DNA of 7,648 nucleotides, taken from contig DBCR01000006.1 in assembly GCA_002293125.1 (NCBI GenBank), positions 1 through 7,648 of the forward strand, read 5' to 3'. The stretch is from Opitutia bacterium UBA953. Its GTDB lineage: Bacteria > Verrucomicrobiota > Verrucomicrobiia > Opitutales > UBA953. The stretch's first letter is position 1; every line of letters starts with the position of its first letter. Below the pieces are notes generated by a model, which was given only the letters and a program-made list of their open reading frames with translations, was not told the DNA's origin and did no database searches. Shown one piece after another: positions 5,925 through 7,648 of this stretch. Made by a program: the position numbers and the translations under genes.

Positions 5925-7337
5925 ATGAGCTTGCCCCGTCTCTGCCTCGCGTTGCTGGTCACGGTCGTGTCCCTGACCGCCGCCCAGCCGCCGAACGTCG
6001 TCTTCATCTTCGCCGACGACCAGCGCGCCGATACCATCGCGGCGCTAGGTAATCCGGTCATCAAGACCCCGAACCTCGATCGCCTCGTGAAGCGCGGCGT
6101 GGCTTTCAACCGCGCTTACATGCAGGGCGGTAACCAGGGCGCGACCTGCGTGCCTTCGCGGGCGATGCTGCTCTCGGGCCGCTCGTTGGCGAAGATCGAC
6201 GAGAAGCTGCTAAAGCACCAGACCTGGCCCAGCGCCTTCGGTGCGGCCGGCTACGCGACCTTCGCCACGGGCAAGTGGCATAACGGTCCGCCCTCGATCT
6301 CGAAGTCCTTCCAGCAGGCCAAGGCGCTCTTCGTCGGCGGGATGGTGAATCCGCTCAAGGCGCCCACCAGCGATATGCTCCCGACCGGCAAACTCACGCC
6401 GGGCAAGGTGGGTCCGAAGCACCTCTGCGAAGAGGCCACCGACGAGACCCTCGCGTTCGTGAAGTCGCAGGACGGCAAGCGGCCGTTCTTCTCATATCTC
6501 GCCTTCGACGGCCCGCATGACCCGCACATCGTCCCGGAAGGGTTCCCGATCGATTATGCGCCGGCCTCGATCCCGCTGCCGCCGAACTTCCTGCCGCAGC
6601 ACCCCTTCGACAACGGCGAGATGGTCATCCGCGACGAGCAGCTGATGAAGTGGCCACGCCCCGAGGCCGACGTGAAGACGATGCTGGCCGAGTATTACCG
6701 TTATATCTCCTACCTCGACGTCCAGGTCGGCCGCGTCCTCGACGCCGTCGACGCCTCGCCCTTCGCCGCCCATACGATCATCGTCTACGCCGCTGATTCC
6801 GGCGTGGCCCGCGGTTCGCACGGCCTCATCGGCAAGCAGAACCTCTACGAGCACTCGATGCGTGTGCCGCTGATCGTCGCCGGCCCTGGCATCGCCGCGG
6901 ATAAGCGCAGCGACGCGCTGTGCTACCTCTTCGACGTCCTGCCCACCCTCGGCAAGCTCTGCGGCGTCACGGCGCCGAAGGATTCCCAAGGACGCGAGTT
7001 CGCCGCCGTGCTCAAGGATCCGAGCCAGCCCGGTCGGCCGTTCCTGATGTTCGGTTATAAGAGCATCCAGAAGGCCCTCAGCGACGGACGCTGGAAGCTG
7101 ATCCGCTACCCGCACGTCGACCGCACCCAGCTCTTCGATCTGCAGACCGACCCTTACGAGACCAAGGACCTTTCAGCCCTCTCAGAGCACGCTGAACGCA
7201 TCAAGGCCATGCTCGCCAAGCTCGCCGCCGAGATGAAGGCCGACGGCGACAACGACCCATTGACCGCGGCTAAGATTCTACCCGCCGACTGGAAGGTCCC
7301 GAGCAAAGTGCCCAAGCCCGGGCAGAAGGGGTTCTAG
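5925..7337 (+). CDS. secreted sulfatase, Cys-type (S1 family)
   Basis: A 470-residue exported sulfatase that cleaves sulfate esters. A signal peptide covers about 1-20 (LCLALLVTVVSLTAA). The formylglycine motif CVPSR is at residues 75-79, in GATCVPSRAMLLSGR, so Cys75 must be oxidised to formylglycine for activity. Calcium-site and active-site residues include Asp31 and Asp32 (FADDQRAD), Lys117 and His119 (TGKWH), His198 and His201 (DGPHDPH), Asp291 and Lys304 (GSHGLIGKQNLYEHSMRVP). The C-terminal subdomain has the usual GRWKLIRYP, LFDLQTDPYE pattern. Residue 292 is Ser where Asn, His or Gln normally helps bind calcium. Substrate is unknown; such enzymes commonly act on sulfated polysaccharides or small sulfate esters. 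ATG 5925 was preferred to an in-frame TTG at 5913. No glycosidase or maturation enzyme gene is nearby. Confidence 0.94.
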   Translation: MSLPRLCLALLVTVVSLTAAQPPNVVFIFADDQRADTIAALGNPVIKTPNLDRLVKRGVAFNRAYMQGGNQGATCVPSRAMLLSGRSLAKIDEKLLKHQTWPSAFGAAGYATFATGKWHNGPPSISKSFQQAKALFVGGMVNPLKAPTSDMLPTGKLTPGKVGPKHLCEEATDETLAFVKSQDGKRPFFSYLAFDGPHDPHIVPEGFPIDYAPASIPLPPNFLPQHPFDNGEMVIRDEQLMKWPRPEADVKTMLAEYYRYISYLDVQVGRVLDAVDASPFAAHTIIVYAADSGVARGSHGLIGKQNLYEHSMRVPLIVAGPGIAADKRSDALCYLFDVLPTLGKLCGVTAPKDSQGREFAAVLKDPSQPGRPFLMFGYKSIQKALSDGRWKLIRYPHVDRTQLFDLQTDPYETKDLSALSEHAERIKAMLAKLAAEMKADGDNDPLTAAKILPADWKVPSKVPKPGQKGF

Positions 7338-7364
7338 ACGAGGGCGGAGGGCTCGAGTGCGCGA

Positions 7365-7386
7365 GGACGCGATGGTGATCACGTCC
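7365..7386 (+). terminator. hairpin downstream of the sulfatase gene
   Basis: GGACG (7365-7369) pairs with CGTCC (7382-7386), and GAT (7371-7373) with ATC (7378-7380), around a 4-nt loop and one C/A mismatch. It begins 28 nt after the sulfatase stop. No T tract follows, so intrinsic termination is uncertain; it could be an mRNA end-protecting structure. Confidence 0.4.
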
Positions 7387-7393
7387 CTACCTA

Positions 7394-7420
7394 GGGCAGC
7401 ATGTCTCCATGGCTGCTCCC
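7394..7420. terminator. second hairpin in the convergent intergenic region
   Basis: GG-GCAG-CATG (7394-7403) pairs with CATG-g-CTGC-t-CC (7408-7419) around the loop TCTC, giving 10 bp with two single-base bulges on the 3' side. It stands between two converging genes and would form on either strand, so it may end transcription from both sides, though no T tract is present in either direction. Confidence 0.38.
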
Positions 7421-7447
7421 AACCGCCAACCGCTAACCGCCACCCGC
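7420..7447. repeat. GC-rich heptanucleotide tandem repeat, four units
   Basis: Four direct 7-base units lie end to end: CAACCGC (7420-7426), CAACCGC (7427-7433), TAACCGC (7434-7440) and CACCCGC (7441-7447). A degenerate CGCTTA pair follows (7445-7450 and 7454-7459), running into the stop codon of the converging gene. On the minus strand the array reads as GCGGTTG/GCGGTTA steps. The array is intergenic and not part of any supported gene. Confidence 0.75.
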
Positions 7448-7456
7448 TTATACCGC

Positions 7457-7648
7457 TTACGCGGGCAGAAGGTAAGGTTTGCGCCCGAACTTCTTGGCCA
7501 GCCATTCCTTGAGCTCCAGGAAGTCCTTGGGCGGCTCGACGGTGATCATGAGCGGCTTGCCGGTCTGCGGGTGTGTCAGGGTGAGCTTATGAGCGTGGAG
7601 CATCACGCGGGGCATCGGCCAGCCGGTGTAGCTCGGGACGTCGAACTT
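7457..7648 (-). CDS. RluA-family pseudouridine synthase, C-terminal end (5' part outside window)
   Basis: The frame is open on the minus strand from base 7648 to TAA at 7457-7459 and shows the last 63 residues. The stretch MPRVMLHAHKLTLTHPQTGKPL, then a PP.DF element, is the characteristic C-terminal pattern of RluA-type enzymes, which isomerise uridine to pseudouridine in 23S rRNA or tRNA; the usual form is 'R..LHA..L.f.HP.tG'. The catalytic Asp (in HRLD motifs) lies outside the window, so activity cannot be judged, and the RluA/RluC/RluD subgroup cannot be fixed. The Lys-rich tail (LKEWLAKKFGRK) is unremarkable. It converges on the sulfatase gene with 119 nt between the stops. Confidence 0.88.
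   Translation of the reverse strand, partial: KFDVPSYTGWPMPRVMLHAHKLTLTHPQTGKPLMITVEPPKDFLELKEWLAKKFGRKPYLLPA

Noticed and set aside
6492..7115. Open frame of 207 codons on the minus strand inside the sulfatase gene
   Set aside because: The plus strand carries a full sulfatase with all core motifs; the antisense product is repetitive Ala/Val/Asp/Gly-rich sequence typical of a shadow frame.
7371..7395. Short palindromes GTGATCAC (7375-7382) and CCTAGG (7390-7395) as protein-binding or attachment sites
   Set aside because: Palindromes of 6-8 bp are expected by chance, and the first overlaps a better-supported hairpin; nothing indicates integration or a regulator nearby.

Overview
The window is 7.6 kb of GC-rich (roughly 60-65%), densely packed bacterial chromosome. 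A single-gene secreted formylglycine-type sulfatase, many exported proteins of unknown function and a 170-residue protein (2647-3159) of a type I associate with Opitutae-like genomes suggest a member of the Verrucomicrobiota. That placement is an inference from gene content; there is no rRNA or other phylogenetic marker here. No mobile element, CRISPR array, tRNA or phage gene was seen.

Layout. (1) 1-495, plus: the 3' end of fabF, beta-ketoacyl-ACP synthase II of fatty acid synthesis. (2) 557-1978, plus: two adjacent exported proteins, 3 nt apart, which are diverged paralogues. Each has a signal peptide, a short segment that looks like the core of a secretin domain, a Pro/Ala- or Lys-rich linker, and a conserved C-terminal module. 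(3) 4224-1983, minus: a tight four-gene operon in the order hotdog thioesterase, glyoxalase-II-like metallo-beta-lactamase hydrolase, conserved hypothetical, ChrR-like cupin. It converges on the paralogue pair with only 4 nt between the stop codons. (4) 4322-5883, plus, divergent from the operon: a small membrane-anchored protein overlapping a cation diffusion facilitator (CDF) transporter by ATGA. (5) 5925-7337, plus: a secreted Cys-type sulfatase. (6) 7338-7456: a convergent intergenic region with two hairpins and a GC-rich heptanucleotide tandem repeat. (7) 7648-7457, minus: the C-terminus of an RluA-family pseudouridine synthase.

How the genes may work together. The four-gene minus operon pairs two hydrolase families that both act on thioesters, followed by a likely metal-binding cupin, so a metabolite clean-up role is plausible but unproven. 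The CDF transporter and its overlapping membrane-anchored partner are probably made together. The most unusual part is the tandem secretin-like/PilP-like paralogue pair; nothing else in the window points to a secretion or pilus locus. Overall this is mostly ordinary chromosomal content with a few points worth following up rather than an obvious new system.
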